Source: Allomuricauda sp.
GTDB taxonomy: Bacteria; Bacteroidota; Bacteroidia; Flavobacteriales; Flavobacteriaceae
NCBI GenBank assembly: GCA_017795045.1
Contig: CP051244.1
Span: 957,481-1,021,480 of the forward strand
Reading direction: 5' to 3'
DNA length: 64,000 bases
Shown here: positions 8,761 through 17,447 of the stretch, piece after piece
Layout of the letters: each line of letters begins with the position of its first letter
Numbering within the stretch: the first letter of the stretch is position 1
The notes under the pieces: generated by a model
Told to the model about the DNA's origin: nothing
Database searches by the model: none
What the model saw: the letters and a program-made list of their open reading frames with translations, nothing else
Translations under genes and position numbers: made by a program

Positions 8761-9699
8761 GGCATCACCTTGATTGACCACGGCTTGGTGGTTGATACAG
8801 ATGACATAACCATCAAATGGAGCCTTGATTTTTTTGTTCTTTTTCGCGTAGGTATCCGTAACCAACCCCAAAACTTCTCCTTTTTGAATCGATTGTCCAT
8901 TCGCAATCTCTGGTATGAACATTCCGGCCCTTGGTGCCCTGACCCATCGGGTATACTCCAAGTGGACCGATTGCTTTTCTTCTTTTGGTTCACTCTTGGA
9001 AAACATGTTGAGGCCATTCAATACATTTTGTATCCCCTGCATGCCAAACGCAATGGCATTTTCATCAAACCGCATGCTCTCCCCTGCTTCATACACCATG
9101 GTGGGTATGCCCATTTTAAAAGTCGTCTTCCGAAAAGACCCTGTTATCAGTTTGGAGGCAAAATGAAATGGCGCCCCGAAGGATTCCGCCAGCATCTTAC
9201 TTTTGGGGTCTTCTTGGGTATAGCGTGCCTGGGGATGGTTATGGCGTTGGCTTCCCCCGGTATGTAAATCGATTCCAAAATCCACTTTCGGCAATAGCTG
9301 GGAGGCATAGGTATGGGCAATCCTGCTAGCCAAGGAACCTGTTTTGCGCCCGGGAAAACTACGGTTCACATCTTTGCCATCCGGTACATCCCTTGAAAAA
9401 TGGATAAATCCAAAAATATTGAGGATAGGGACCACCATTACCGCCCCCTTTTTCACATTGAACTTCTTTTCCTGAAGCATTCGCCTTAAGGTCTCCACCC
9501 CATTGATCTCATCGCCATGCAATCCGGCTTGCACCAACACGGTTGGACCGGCCTTCTTTCCATTGAATACATGCACCGGGATATCAATGAGTGTTCCCGT
9601 AGGCAAACGGGCTATGTTCAACGCAACTGATTTTTGTTCCCCCGGAGCTATGCTCTCCCCATTTATGGTGATGGTCTTATTATCTTTTTCTACGTCCAT
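8740..9699 (-). CDS. AstE/AspA-family (succinylglutamate desuccinylase-like) hydrolase
   Basis: A zinc carboxypeptidase-fold hydrolase of the succinylglutamate desuccinylase/aspartoacylase family. The zinc ligands are in QAGLHGDEINGVE (His, Glu) and a later DLHTGG (His). A C-terminal beta-rich domain with APFDGYVICINHQ follows, as in the AspA-like proteins that lack arginine catabolism context. The ATG at 9699 (MDVEKDNKTITINGES) fits better than 9711. It overlaps the end of rimK by about 20 bases and is therefore translationally linked to it; no arginine catabolic genes are near. Inference: it may trim or recycle glutamyl/aspartyl conjugates tied to RimK activity. Confidence 0.82.
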   Translation of the reverse strand: MDVEKDNKTITINGESIAPGEQKSVALNIARLPTGTLIDIPVHVFNGKKAGPTVLVQAGLHGDEINGVETLRRMLQEKKFNVKKGAVMVVPILNIFGFIHFSRDVPDGKDVNRSFPGRKTGSLASRIAHTYASQLLPKVDFGIDLHTGGSQRHNHPQARYTQEDPKSKMLAESFGAPFHFASKLITGSFRKTTFKMGIPTMVYEAGESMRFDENAIAFGMQGIQNVLNGLNMFSKSEPKEEKQSVHLEYTRWVRAPRAGMFIPEIANGQSIQKGEVLGLVTDTYAKKNKKIKAPFDGYVICINHQAVVNQGDALFHLGR

Positions 9700-10567
9700 T
9701 TTTTTCCACATATTGGATGATGTGCTTGGCCACGTTCACATTTGTGGCGGCCTCTATTCCTTTCAATCCCGGAGAGGCATTTACCTCTATCAACAAAGGT
9801 CCTTTTTTGGAACGGATAAGGTCTACTCCAGCAACTCCGAGACCCAAGTATTTGGTTGCATTGAGGGCAATATATTTTTCTTTTGGGGTCAACTGGACGG
9901 CTTCGGTTTCTGCACCACGGTGTACATTGGACCTAAAATCATCGATATTGCTGATCCGCTTCATGCTGGCCACCACTTTGTTTCCCACCACAATGATCCG
10001 AAGATCTTCGCCATGGGCCTCCTCAATATATTCCTGCAATAAAATACTCGTGTTCATATTGTAAAGGGTATCTATGATGGACTTGGCCGATTTTTTGCTC
10101 TCGGCCAGCATTACCCCCTTGCCTTGGGTGCCTTCCTGCAATTTTATGATCACCGGACCGCCACCCAAAAACTTGATCTGTTCCTCAACATTGTGGGGGT
10201 TGATGGAAAATACCGTTTCGGGAATGGGGATTCCCTTTCTGGACATGATCTGGAGGGTCCGTACCTTGTTTCGGGCCCGGGTTATGCCCAAGGACCTGGC
10301 CGTACTGAAGATATCGTTCATCTCAAATTGCTTCACAATGGCGGCCCCATGCCGGGTGACCGTGGTGCCAATCCGGGGGATAATGGCATCGAACTCATCG
10401 GTGATATCCTCCGCATCCAGATAAATTTTGGGTTTGTCCGTACCCAACCGCACCGAACATCGGGTATGATCGATCATTTCCACATAATGTCCTGCATTTT
10501 GCGCCTCCTGTGCTATTCTTCTGGTGGAATGTACGTTGAGGCTAACGGATAAAATGGCAATGTCCAT
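9680..10567 (-). CDS. rimK: RimK-type ATP-grasp alpha-L-glutamate ligase
   Basis: An ATP-grasp ligase that adds glutamate to the C-terminus of ribosomal protein S6, or makes poly-glutamate, using ATP. The 295 residues match E. coli RimK. Visible motifs are the pre-ATP-grasp region at ILSVSLNVHSTRRIAQEA, the ATP-binding PVIIKLQEGTQGKGVMLAES segment near residue 145, and the Mg-binding end LLIEVNASPGLKGIEAA near residue 265. It leads a two-gene leftward operon with the AstE/AspA-like gene. The ATP-dependent zinc protease (RimB) that often accompanies RimK is not adjacent. Family call is firm; the S6 target is inferred. Confidence 0.9.
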   Translation of the reverse strand: MDIAILSVSLNVHSTRRIAQEAQNAGHYVEMIDHTRCSVRLGTDKPKIYLDAEDITDEFDAIIPRIGTTVTRHGAAIVKQFEMNDIFSTARSLGITRARNKVRTLQIMSRKGIPIPETVFSINPHNVEEQIKFLGGGPVIIKLQEGTQGKGVMLAESKKSAKSIIDTLYNMNTSILLQEYIEEAHGEDLRIIVVGNKVVASMKRISNIDDFRSNVHRGAETEAVQLTPKEKYIALNATKYLGLGVAGVDLIRSKKGPLLIEVNASPGLKGIEAATNVNVAKHIIQYVEKNGRRKR

Positions 10568-10742
10568 GATAAAGTTTCGGTTGGTAATTATCGGTAATAT
10601 CGGTCAAAAATCCTAAACTCGACGCCTCGATAAGGTTTTGAAAATAGGATCAAGCCTTATGTATTGGCCAAACCTATTTCTTCCAAGGGGCGCCCAACAG
10701 CTTAAAATCAATCTAAATAAGCTGTTTTCCAATATTGAAAGC

Positions 10743-10773
10743 TTGTTAAAAACTCGTCCGTGCTGTAAATTTG
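10743..10773 (+). promoter_or_regulatory. Promoter of the sdhCAB operon
   Basis: TTG at 10743-10745, a 20-base spacer, then TAAATTTG at 10766-10773: a near-perfect Bacteroidota housekeeping promoter. The predicted start of transcription is around 10779, giving a leader of about a dozen bases before the sdhC ATG at 10791. This supports the short sdhC start over the longer reading from 10638. Confidence 0.75.
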
Positions 10774-10790
10774 TCTCAAAACCAGCACTA

Positions 10791-11459
10791 ATGAGTGGAT
10801 TGATAAAATCTTCAATTGCCCGAAAAGTTGTGATGGCACTTTCGGGTCTTTTTTTGGTTGTTTTTCTTACACAACATTTTACCATTAACATTACCTCGGT
10901 CATAGACCCTGAAACCTTTAATGCTTGGTCCCATTTCATGGGATACAATCCATTGGTACAATTTGTTCTTCAGCCCGTTCTGATTGCGGGGGTAATCATC
11001 CATTTTGTCATGGGTTTTGCCTTGGAAATCCAGAACAAGAAAGCAAGGGGTGGCAGTTATGTGAAGTACAAGGGAAGCGCCAACGCACCATGGGTGTCCA
11101 GAAACATGATCTATTCCGGATTGGTGATCTTAGCTTTTTTGGCACTCCACTTTTATGATTTTTGGGTTCATGAAATGGCCTACAAATACATAGAGGTTTC
11201 CCCAGAGGACCCAACGCGTTATTACCATGAAACCGTAGAAAAGTTCGCCCCTTTCTGGAGGACCATCATCTACATTGTTTCATTTTTCCTTCTGGGTCTT
11301 CACCTGTGGCATGGCTTTGCCTCTTCTTTCCAGAGTATGGGATTGAACAACAAGTACTCTCCAGGTATCAAGACATTTGCAAAAATATTTTCGGTGGTCA
11401 TTCCATTGGGCTTTGCTTTCATCGCCCTGTATCACCACCTTAACCCAGTAACACATTAA
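10791..11459 (+). CDS. sdhC: Succinate dehydrogenase cytochrome b subunit (type B)
   Basis: The 222-residue membrane anchor of complex II. It has five predicted membrane helices, carries the haem b groups through conserved histidines (for example in [29 protein letters not shown] and GLHLWHGFA), and passes electrons to menaquinone. A single large anchor subunit rather than SdhC plus SdhD makes this the type B, Wolinella/Bacillus-like enzyme usual in Bacteroidota. First gene of sdhCAB, starting at the ATG at 10791; a longer frame from 10638 would include the promoter and is rejected. sdhA begins two bases after the stop. Confidence 0.95.
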   Translation: MSGLIKSSIARKVVMALSGLFLVVFLTQHFTINITSVIDPETFNAWSHFMGYNPLVQFVLQPVLIAGVIIHFVMGFALEIQNKKARGGSYVKYKGSANAPWVSRNMIYSGLVILAFLALHFYDFWVHEMAYKYIEVSPEDPTRYYHETVEKFAPFWRTIIYIVSFFLLGLHLWHGFASSFQSMGLNNKYSPGIKTFAKIFSVVIPLGFAFIALYHHLNPVTH

Positions 11460-11461
11460 GT

Positions 11462-13465
11462 ATGGGCATAATGGATTCCAAAATTCCATCTGGGCCTTTG
11501 GCCGATAAATGGACCAAACATAAGAACGATATCAATCTTGTAAATCCCGCCAACAAAAGGAACATCGATGTTATTGTGGTAGGAACAGGATTGGCTGGAG
11601 GTGCGGCAGCCGCTACCTTGGCCGAGTTGGGTTACAACGTAAAGACTTTCTGCTATCAAGATTCCCCACGTAGGGCACACTCCATTGCTGCCCAGGGAGG
11701 AATCAACGCAGCCAAAAACTATCAAGGGGATGGTGACAGTAACTATCGCCTTTTCTACGATACCATCAAAGGAGGGGACTACCGTTCCCGTGAAGCCAAC
11801 GTATACCGATTGGCTGAGGTATCTGGAAACATCATTGACCAATGTGTGGCCCAAGGGGTTCCTTTTGCCCGTGAATATGGAGGGCTTTTGGACAACCGCT
11901 CCTTTGGAGGGGTATTGGTTTCAAGAACTTTTTATGCGAAAGGCCAGACTGGGCAACAGTTGCTTTTAGGGGCCTATTCGGCCATGAACCGACAAATCAA
12001 TCGAGGTAAGATCCAAGCGTACAACCGCCATGAAATGATGGACTTGGTCCTAGTGGATGGCAAAGCGCGTGGTATCATCGCCCGGGATTTGGTAAGTGGT
12101 GAAATAGAACGACACAGTGCCCATGCCGTGGTTTTGGCCACTGGAGGGTATGGAAACGTGTTCTTCCTATCCACCAACGCCATGGGAAGTAACGTCATGG
12201 CGGCTTGGAGAGCACACCGTAAAGGGGCTTTCTTCGCCAATCCGTGTTTTACGCAGATTCACCCGACCTGTATTCCGGTTTCAGGGGAGCATCAATCCAA
12301 ATTGACCTTGATGTCCGAATCCCTACGAAACGATGGTCGTATTTGGGTGCCCAAGAAAATGGAAGATGCCGTGGCCATCCGTGAAGGGAAATTGAAGCCT
12401 ACGCAACTTGCGGAAGAAGATCGTGATTACTATTTGGAGCGACGTTATCCCGCTTTCGGTAACCTTGTGCCCCGTGATGTGGCCTCAAGAGCTGCCAAGG
12501 AGCGTTGCGATGCCGGATTTGGTGTGAACAAGACCGGAGAGGCCGTGTATTTGGATTTTGCTTCGGCCATTAAACGATATGGAAAAGAAAAAGCCTTGAC
12601 CTCTGGACTTAAAAATCCAGATGAGGCCACCATCATAAAATTGGGTGAGGAAGTTATCGAAGCCAAATATGGAAACCTGTTCCAGATGTACGAAAAAATC
12701 GTGGATCAAAATCCGTATAAAACTCCAATGATGATCTATCCTGCGGTGCACTACACCATGGGTGGACTTTGGGTGGATTACAACCTACAGACCACCATTC
12801 CAGGTTGCTACGCAGCTGGTGAGGCCAACTTTAGCGACCACGGTGCCAACCGTTTGGGGGCTTCGGCCCTGATGCAAGGTCTGGCCGATGGATACTTTGT
12901 ACTCCCTTATACCATTGGTGATTATCTGTCCGATGATATCCGTACCGGAAAAATCCCAACCGACTCCAAGGAATTCGATGAGGCCGAGAAGCAAGTTCGC
13001 GACCGTATGGAAAAATTGATGGGCGGTTCTGGAATCCATTCCGTGGATTACTATCACAAGAAGTTGGGCAAGATCATGTGGAACAAATGTGGTATGGCCC
13101 GAAACGCCAAAGAGCTGGAAGAGGCCGTCAAAGAGATTTCCGACTTGCGTAAGGATTTCTGGGAGAACGTAAAGGTTCCCGGCACCATCGACTCCAAAAA
13201 CCAGGAATTGGAAAAAGCCGGACGAGTGGCCGATTTCTTGGAACTGGGGGAACTGTTTGCCAAAGATGCCCTTCACAGAAACGAATCCTGTGGTGGACAT
13301 TTCCGTGAGGAATACCAAACCGAAGAAGGTGAGGCATTGCGTGACGACAAGAACTTTAAATATGTGGCCGCTTGGGAGTTTGCCGGTGAGCCCAAAGATG
13401 CCAAATTGCACAAAGAGGATTTGGTTTATGAAAACATTGAACTGAAGACACGATCCTACAAATAA
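11462..13465 (+). CDS. sdhA: Succinate dehydrogenase/fumarate reductase flavoprotein subunit
   Basis: The catalytic subunit that oxidises succinate to fumarate on a covalently bound FAD. The Rossmann motif [19 protein letters not shown] is at about residues 39-57, the FAD-linking His lies in [18 protein letters not shown] or its neighbour RAHS just before, the substrate-site [12 protein letters not shown] is near residue 266, and a second nucleotide motif [16 protein letters not shown] is near 456. The 667 residues are typical of the type B Bacteroidota enzyme, longer than E. coli SdhA. Middle gene of sdhCAB; only six bases separate it from sdhB. Confidence 0.97.
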   Translation: MGIMDSKIPSGPLADKWTKHKNDINLVNPANKRNIDVIVVGTGLAGGAAAATLAELGYNVKTFCYQDSPRRAHSIAAQGGINAAKNYQGDGDSNYRLFYDTIKGGDYRSREANVYRLAEVSGNIIDQCVAQGVPFAREYGGLLDNRSFGGVLVSRTFYAKGQTGQQLLLGAYSAMNRQINRGKIQAYNRHEMMDLVLVDGKARGIIARDLVSGEIERHSAHAVVLATGGYGNVFFLSTNAMGSNVMAAWRAHRKGAFFANPCFTQIHPTCIPVSGEHQSKLTLMSESLRNDGRIWVPKKMEDAVAIREGKLKPTQLAEEDRDYYLERRYPAFGNLVPRDVASRAAKERCDAGFGVNKTGEAVYLDFASAIKRYGKEKALTSGLKNPDEATIIKLGEEVIEAKYGNLFQMYEKIVDQNPYKTPMMIYPAVHYTMGGLWVDYNLQTTIPGCYAAGEANFSDHGANRLGASALMQGLADGYFVLPYTIGDYLSDDIRTGKIPTDSKEFDEAEKQVRDRMEKLMGGSGIHSVDYYHKKLGKIMWNKCGMARNAKELEEAVKEISDLRKDFWENVKVPGTIDSKNQELEKAGRVADFLELGELFAKDALHRNESCGGHFREEYQTEEGEALRDDKNFKYVAAWEFAGEPKDAKLHKEDLVYENIELKTRSYK

Positions 13466-13471
13466 GAAACT

Positions 13472-14218
13472 ATGAAATTATATTTAAAAATATGGCGTCA
13501 AAAAGACGCGTCCTCAGCAGGAAAAATAGTGGATTATACGCTTGACGGTGTAGAAGGGGACATGTCTTTCTTGGAAATGCTGGACATCTTGAACGAGGAA
13601 TTGATTTCCAAAGGTGAGGAACCGGTTGAGTTTGATCATGATTGTAGGGAGGGTATCTGCGGAACCTGTTCCTTGCAGATCAACGGCGAACCTCACGGTC
13701 CAGACCGTTTGGTGACCACTTGCCAATTGCACATGCGTAAGTTCAATGATGGGGATACCATCGTGATTGAACCATTCCGAGCCAAAGCATTTCCCGTGAT
13801 CAAGGATTTGATTGTAGATCGTAGTTCTTTTGACCGTATCCAACAAGCTGGAGGGTATATCTCGGTAAACACCTCTGGAAATACCGTGGATGCCAATGCC
13901 ATTCCTATCAATAAGCATGCTGCAGACGAGGCCATGGATGCCGCTACCTGTATTGGTTGTGGTGCCTGTGTGGCCGCTTGTAAAAATGCAAGTGCCATGT
14001 TGTTTACCTCTGCGAAGGTTTCCCAATTTGCGCTACTGCCCCAAGGAAGGGTCGAAGCTGTGGAACGGGTTCAGAACATGGTCCGCCAAATGGATTTGGA
14101 AGGTTTTGGAAACTGTACCAACACTGGAGCTTGTGAAGTGGAATGCCCCAAGGGGATTTCCTTGACCAACATTGCCAGAATGAACCGCGAATACCTATCG
14201 GCTACCCTAAAGGGATAA
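13472..14218 (+). CDS. sdhB: Succinate dehydrogenase iron-sulfur subunit
   Basis: The 248-residue electron-transfer subunit of complex II with three Fe-S clusters. The plant-type 2Fe-2S ligands are in [12 protein letters not shown] and the later VTTCQLH (about residues 57-90); the 4Fe-4S and 3Fe-4S ligands are in [14 protein letters not shown] (about 156-169) and [15 protein letters not shown] (about 215-229). It links the SdhA flavin to the haems of SdhC. Last gene of the operon, followed 20 bases later by a strong intrinsic terminator. Confidence 0.97.
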   Translation: MKLYLKIWRQKDASSAGKIVDYTLDGVEGDMSFLEMLDILNEELISKGEEPVEFDHDCREGICGTCSLQINGEPHGPDRLVTTCQLHMRKFNDGDTIVIEPFRAKAFPVIKDLIVDRSSFDRIQQAGGYISVNTSGNTVDANAIPINKHAADEAMDAATCIGCGACVAACKNASAMLFTSAKVSQFALLPQGRVEAVERVQNMVRQMDLEGFGNCTNTGACEVECPKGISLTNIARMNREYLSATLKG

Positions 14219-14238
14219 GTCATAGACATCTTATATGG

Positions 14239-14275
14239 AAAAGCCCCAACTCTTAAGAGTTGGGGCTTTTTGTTG
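14239..14275 (+). terminator. Intrinsic terminator of sdhCAB
   Basis: A perfect inverted repeat, AAAAGCCCCAACTCTTA followed by its complement AAGAGTTGGGGCTTTT, ending in a T run. It lies 20 bases after the sdhB stop. Confidence 0.92.
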
Positions 14276-14285
14276 CTTTGGATAT

Positions 14286-14534
14286 TGTCAGGTCGAGCGC
14301 AGTCGAGACCATACTGACAAGGTTAAAATAACACGCACCACTTATGTCATTTCGAAATGAGGAATGAAATGACAATTGAGAAATCTTTAATCCTTTTGAG
14401 ATTTCTCACTTCGATTTCGACTGCGCTCAATCTCACAGTTCGAAATGACGCATCCGCGTCATGCTGAACTCGTTTCAGCATCTCATATGAGTGATTGGAT
14501 TTTGCATTGTGTCTCGACTGCGCTCGACATGACA
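14286..14534. repeat. Composite of flavobacterial dispersed inverted repeats
   Basis: Most of the 14219-14637 gap after the sdh terminator is repeat. The outermost arms are a perfect 17-base inverted repeat: TCGAGCGCAGTCGAGAC at 14293-14309 and its complement at 14511-14527. Inside lie a second inverted pair (TGAGAAATCT near 14378 and AGATTTCTCA near 14399), the words TCATTTCGAAATGA and GTTCGAAATGAC, and a small hairpin TGCTGAAC..GTTTCAGCA at 14462-14480. The same words occur at 5092, 24069 and 37620. No coding region or RNA gene is visible; these look like REP/MITE-like palindromic units. Confidence 0.75.
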
Positions 14535-14637
14535 TATTCGTGTCAAACCATTTTGTTGTCCACTAATCGATTCTTCCATTTGCTCAGAATGATATTTCAA
14601 CAGTTTATTTTTGATTGAATCCTTCGTATATTCCAAC

Positions 14638-15117
14638 ATGTCCAAAAAGTATCCCAAAGAACGTATCAAAGTGCCTCGGTTCAATGAGGAAAGTGGGTTT
14701 TATACCACCCCGGAACGCTCCAAGATCATGGGCAAGATCCGCGGCAAGAACACCAAGCCAGAGCTTGCGTTTAGGAAAGCTTTGTGGGCAGCGGGATACC
14801 GATACCGAGTCGATTACAAAAAACTCATTGGAAAACCGGATATCGCCTTAAAAAAGTACAGTACGGTCATCTTTATTGATGGAGAGTTCTGGCATGGCTA
14901 TAATTGGGAGGAACGCAAGCATAAAATCAAGACCAACCGCGAATTTTGGATCGCAAAAATTGAACGCAACATCCAACGGGACGAGGAGGTCAACGAAGCC
15001 TTGGAAAAAATGGGCTATACCGTGTTTCGGTTTTGGGAAACCGAAGTAAAAAAAGACTTGGAAAGTTGCTTGCAAAAAGTACTTGACCGATTAAAAGAAC
15101 ATCACGCCAATGATTAA
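14638..15117 (+). CDS. vsr: Very-short-patch-repair (Vsr)-like endonuclease
   Basis: A 159-residue nuclease of the Vsr family, which nicks next to T:G mismatches created by deamination of 5-methylcytosine. The fold markers are present: TPERSKIMGKIRGKNTKPEL at the N-terminus, the catalytic Asp in GKPDIAL, the FIDGEFWHGYNW segment with the catalytic His, and a late FRFWE. In E. coli Vsr that segment is HGCFWHHHHC and its cysteines help bind zinc; here they are missing. The ATG at 14638 was chosen over an in-frame ATG at 14611. No Dcm-like methylase is adjacent. It overlaps the aminotransferase start by 8 bases, so the two are co-translated. Confidence 0.8.
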   Translation: MSKKYPKERIKVPRFNEESGFYTTPERSKIMGKIRGKNTKPELAFRKALWAAGYRYRVDYKKLIGKPDIALKKYSTVIFIDGEFWHGYNWEERKHKIKTNREFWIAKIERNIQRDEEVNEALEKMGYTVFRFWETEVKKDLESCLQKVLDRLKEHHAND

Positions 15118-16255
15118 ACCATCCTCCAAACTACCGCAGGTAGGCACCACCATTTTTACCACCATTGGCCAATTGGCCCAAGAGCATAATGCCATTAACC
15201 TATCCCAGGGATTTCCCAATTTTAACCCAGACTCTGAGCTTCTACAACTCGTAGGCGAGGCTTTTAAAAAAGGTCATAACCAATATGCCCCCATGCAGGG
15301 GGTACTTTCTCTCCGGGAAGCCATTTCAGAAAAAATTGAACATCTATATGGGAACTATTATCATCCAGAATCTGAAATCACCGTTACGGCAGGGGCCACG
15401 CAGGCCATTTTTACAACAATTGCCGCCTTTGTGCGCCAAAACGATGAGGTCATCGTCATAGAACCTGCTTTTGATTGCTACGAACCGGCCATAACGCTTT
15501 TTGGGGGTAAAAGTATCCCGGTAGCTCTGGAGGGAAATGATTTTAAAATGAATTGGCGTGCTTTTAAATCAGCGATAAGTCCCAAGACCAAAATGGTCAT
15601 TATCAATACCCCGCACAATCCCACCGGCACCATTTGGTCTGAAAGTGATATGATGCAGCTTCAGGATATTTTAAGGGATACCAATATTATCTTGTTGAGT
15701 GATGAGGTCTATGAACACATCGTTTTTGATGGCAAACCCCACGAAAGCGTAGCCAAATATCCCGATTTGGCCGCTAGAGCCGTCATCTGCTCTTCTTTTG
15801 GAAAAACGTTTCATGCCACGGGCTGGAAAATAGGCTATTGTGTAGCACCAAAACCCTTGATGCGGGAGTTTCAAAAAGTACATCAGTTCAATGTATTTTC
15901 GGTCAACCATGCCCTTCAGGTTGCTTTGGCCCAATATGTGAAAGATCCACAACATTATACTAATCTAAGTGGTTTTTATCAAGAGAAGCGGGATGCCTTC
16001 TTAAATGCCATTCAAGGCTCTCGATTCAAAATGGTTCCTTCAGCTGGTACGTATTTTCAGTTATTGGAGTATTCCGATATCACAGACGAAAAAGACACGG
16101 CCTTTGCAGAACGTTTGATCAAGGAGTACAAGCTTGCCAGTATTCCGGTCTCTGTATTTTGCAAGGCGGATTACGACCAAAAATTCCTTCGGTTTTGCTT
16201 CGCGAAGACCAATGATGTTTTGTACCAAGCTTCCGAAATCTTGAACTCAATTTGA
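15110..16255 (+). CDS. Methionine aminotransferase (PLP, class I/II)
   Basis: A fold-type I pyridoxal-phosphate aminotransferase, close to E. coli YbdL and plant-type methionine/glutamine aminotransferases, which convert 4-methylthio-2-oxobutyrate to methionine in salvage. The first segment INLSQGFPNFNPD, the cofactor region NTPHNPTGTIW (about residue 165), LLSDEVYEHI (about 195) and the Schiff-base lysine in SSFGKTFHATGWKIGY (about 230) are all present. The 381 residues are standard. It overlaps the vsr-like gene. An exact substrate cannot be read from sequence, and kynurenine aminotransferase-like activity is an alternative. Confidence 0.88.
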   Translation: MIKPSSKLPQVGTTIFTTIGQLAQEHNAINLSQGFPNFNPDSELLQLVGEAFKKGHNQYAPMQGVLSLREAISEKIEHLYGNYYHPESEITVTAGATQAIFTTIAAFVRQNDEVIVIEPAFDCYEPAITLFGGKSIPVALEGNDFKMNWRAFKSAISPKTKMVIINTPHNPTGTIWSESDMMQLQDILRDTNIILLSDEVYEHIVFDGKPHESVAKYPDLAARAVICSSFGKTFHATGWKIGYCVAPKPLMREFQKVHQFNVFSVNHALQVALAQYVKDPQHYTNLSGFYQEKRDAFLNAIQGSRFKMVPSAGTYFQLLEYSDITDEKDTAFAERLIKEYKLASIPVSVFCKADYDQKFLRFCFAKTNDVLYQASEILNSI

Positions 16256-16266
16256 ATATCGTAAGG

Positions 16267-16980
16267 CTAAAGCTGCTTTTTCACAATCTTGAATACTTGC
16301 AGCACATCATCCAAGGGCAGTTCAAAATCCTGATATTCTGGAGAAGTGTTCAAATTATGGCATTGGACCGTTCCCCTTTTTGAATCATACCCTGTAAGTT
16401 GTTTACAGATAATCCTGTCCTTGCAGACCAATATGTAGGATTTATTCCATAAGCTTTCGTCCTTCTTGGCCAAATCTTCCTTTTTAAGGGCCAACCCCAA
16501 AACAAAGGATTTGTTGGGAATGGCGTGTATACTGGAATCGTTCATGGAATTGCCTGAAACCTCAAATATATAGTAGGGTTCTTTGGCCACCGAATCTATG
16601 ATAAAAGCGGATTGAAAAGGCACTTTCCCTTCCCCTTTATCCAACGTATCCAGAGCTTCAATATATTTTTTGTGCCATTCCATTAGGACCAAGGGAGCCA
16701 TCACCAGATATTTTCCATGCTCCAAGGGATAAAAAACACTCCCATGTTTGGTAAAAGGCTTATCCTTGACATAGGGTTCGCCCAAATCATTGATTTCACG
16801 CAGATGCAGTTCCGCGATGGTCATCTCAAAATACTGGGCAATCTTGGTTAGATTTTTAATGGGAATGTTGGCATCTTTCCGCTCGTACAGCTGAATGGTA
16901 CGGAGGCTAACCCCAATTTCATCCCCCAATTGCGTTTGACTAATCTTTTTTTTGCGTCTTAATTGCTTGATTATCACCAT
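16267..16980 (-). CDS. XRE-type repressor with S24/LexA-like C-terminal domain
   Basis: A 237-residue regulator. Residues 1-60 form a lambda-repressor-like helix-turn-helix (KKISQTQLGDEIGVSLRTIQ). The C-terminal half resembles the S24 self-cleaving domain of LexA and phage CI proteins: VSGNSMN carries the candidate nucleophile Ser, and a Lys follows in DRIICKQLTG. I take the ATG at 16980 (MVIIKQLRRKKKIS). A 21-base palindrome lies 13 bases upstream and is the likely autoregulatory operator. Divergent from a small HTH-like gene, the arrangement of phage CI/cro pairs, though no phage structural gene is near. Whether it cleaves itself is unknown. Confidence 0.8.
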   Translation of the reverse strand: MVIIKQLRRKKKISQTQLGDEIGVSLRTIQLYERKDANIPIKNLTKIAQYFEMTIAELHLREINDLGEPYVKDKPFTKHGSVFYPLEHGKYLVMAPLVLMEWHKKYIEALDTLDKGEGKVPFQSAFIIDSVAKEPYYIFEVSGNSMNDSSIHAIPNKSFVLGLALKKEDLAKKDESLWNKSYILVCKDRIICKQLTGYDSKRGTVQCHNLNTSPEYQDFELPLDDVLQVFKIVKKQL

Positions 16981-16992
16981 AAGTTTACTATA

Positions 16993-17013
16993 TTGTGTAA
17001 TATTATTACGCAA
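16993..17013. promoter_or_regulatory. Palindromic operator candidate for the S24 regulator
   Basis: TTGTGTAATA, central T, TATTACGCAA: a 21-base inverted repeat with one mismatched pair (T opposite G) in ten. It lies 13 bases before the regulator's ATG and about 115 bases before the divergent gene, so a bound dimer could block the regulator's own promoter. Confidence 0.55.
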
Positions 17014-17126
17014 CACACTATAGCTGCAGCAATTTCGCTACTTTTCTGTAATTGGGTTACAAGCCAAATATAGAAAATAGGAATTAACCCCAATAAAATA
17101 ATTATTAATCCTTTAATCTATTATCT

Positions 17127-17447
17127 ATGGGGTCTCCTAATTATTCCCGCTTTGTCATTAAAAGTGAGAACATCTTCACCAACGAAGATTATGGCAAACC
17201 GATCAGCGAACGTCTTTCTGAAATTTTGCGAAGAAATGCTTCCAAAGACGATTTGGCAAACATTGCCATCAAGTGTAAAATCAGCTTTTCTACCATCAGG
17301 GATGTGGTTTACAGAACCAATAGCCTTACCAAGGCCAATGCCACGGCCATTGCACAACTGATTTATGTTGCTTTTGAAAACTCAATTGGGTATAAGATTC
17401 GTTCCGAAACCGATGTCATGTTTTTGGAAGAGCTTTTAAACTTCTAA
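17127..17447 (+). CDS. Small protein with HTH-like segment, unknown
   Basis: A 106-residue soluble protein that I do not recognise. The middle, DLANIAIKCKISFSTIRDVV followed by YRTNSLTKANATAIAQLIYVA, has the spacing of a lambda-repressor-like helix-turn-helix, which suggests DNA binding. It is divergent from the S24 regulator across a 146-base gap containing the palindrome, and converges on the GNAT gene with a 12-base overlap of the ends. A cro-like partner of the regulator is one possibility; that is inference. Confidence 0.6.
   Translation: MGSPNYSRFVIKSENIFTNEDYGKPISERLSEILRRNASKDDLANIAIKCKISFSTIRDVVYRTNSLTKANATAIAQLIYVAFENSIGYKIRSETDVMFLEELLNF

Noticed and set aside
10613-10948. Minus-strand frame covering the sdhC promoter and 5' end
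   Set aside because: Opposite to a clear promoter and a well-supported sdhC; a shadow reading.
12785-13411. 208-codon minus-strand frame inside sdhA
   Set aside because: Entirely antisense to the strongly conserved SdhA; long only because of codon bias.
14219-14637. A CRISPR-like array in the repeat patch
   Set aside because: The repeats are inverted and irregular in spacing, with no uniform spacers and no cas genes nearby.
16267-17447. A prophage remnant around the S24 regulator
   Set aside because: No integrase, structural, lysis or attachment-site features are visible on either side; only the switch-like pair remains.
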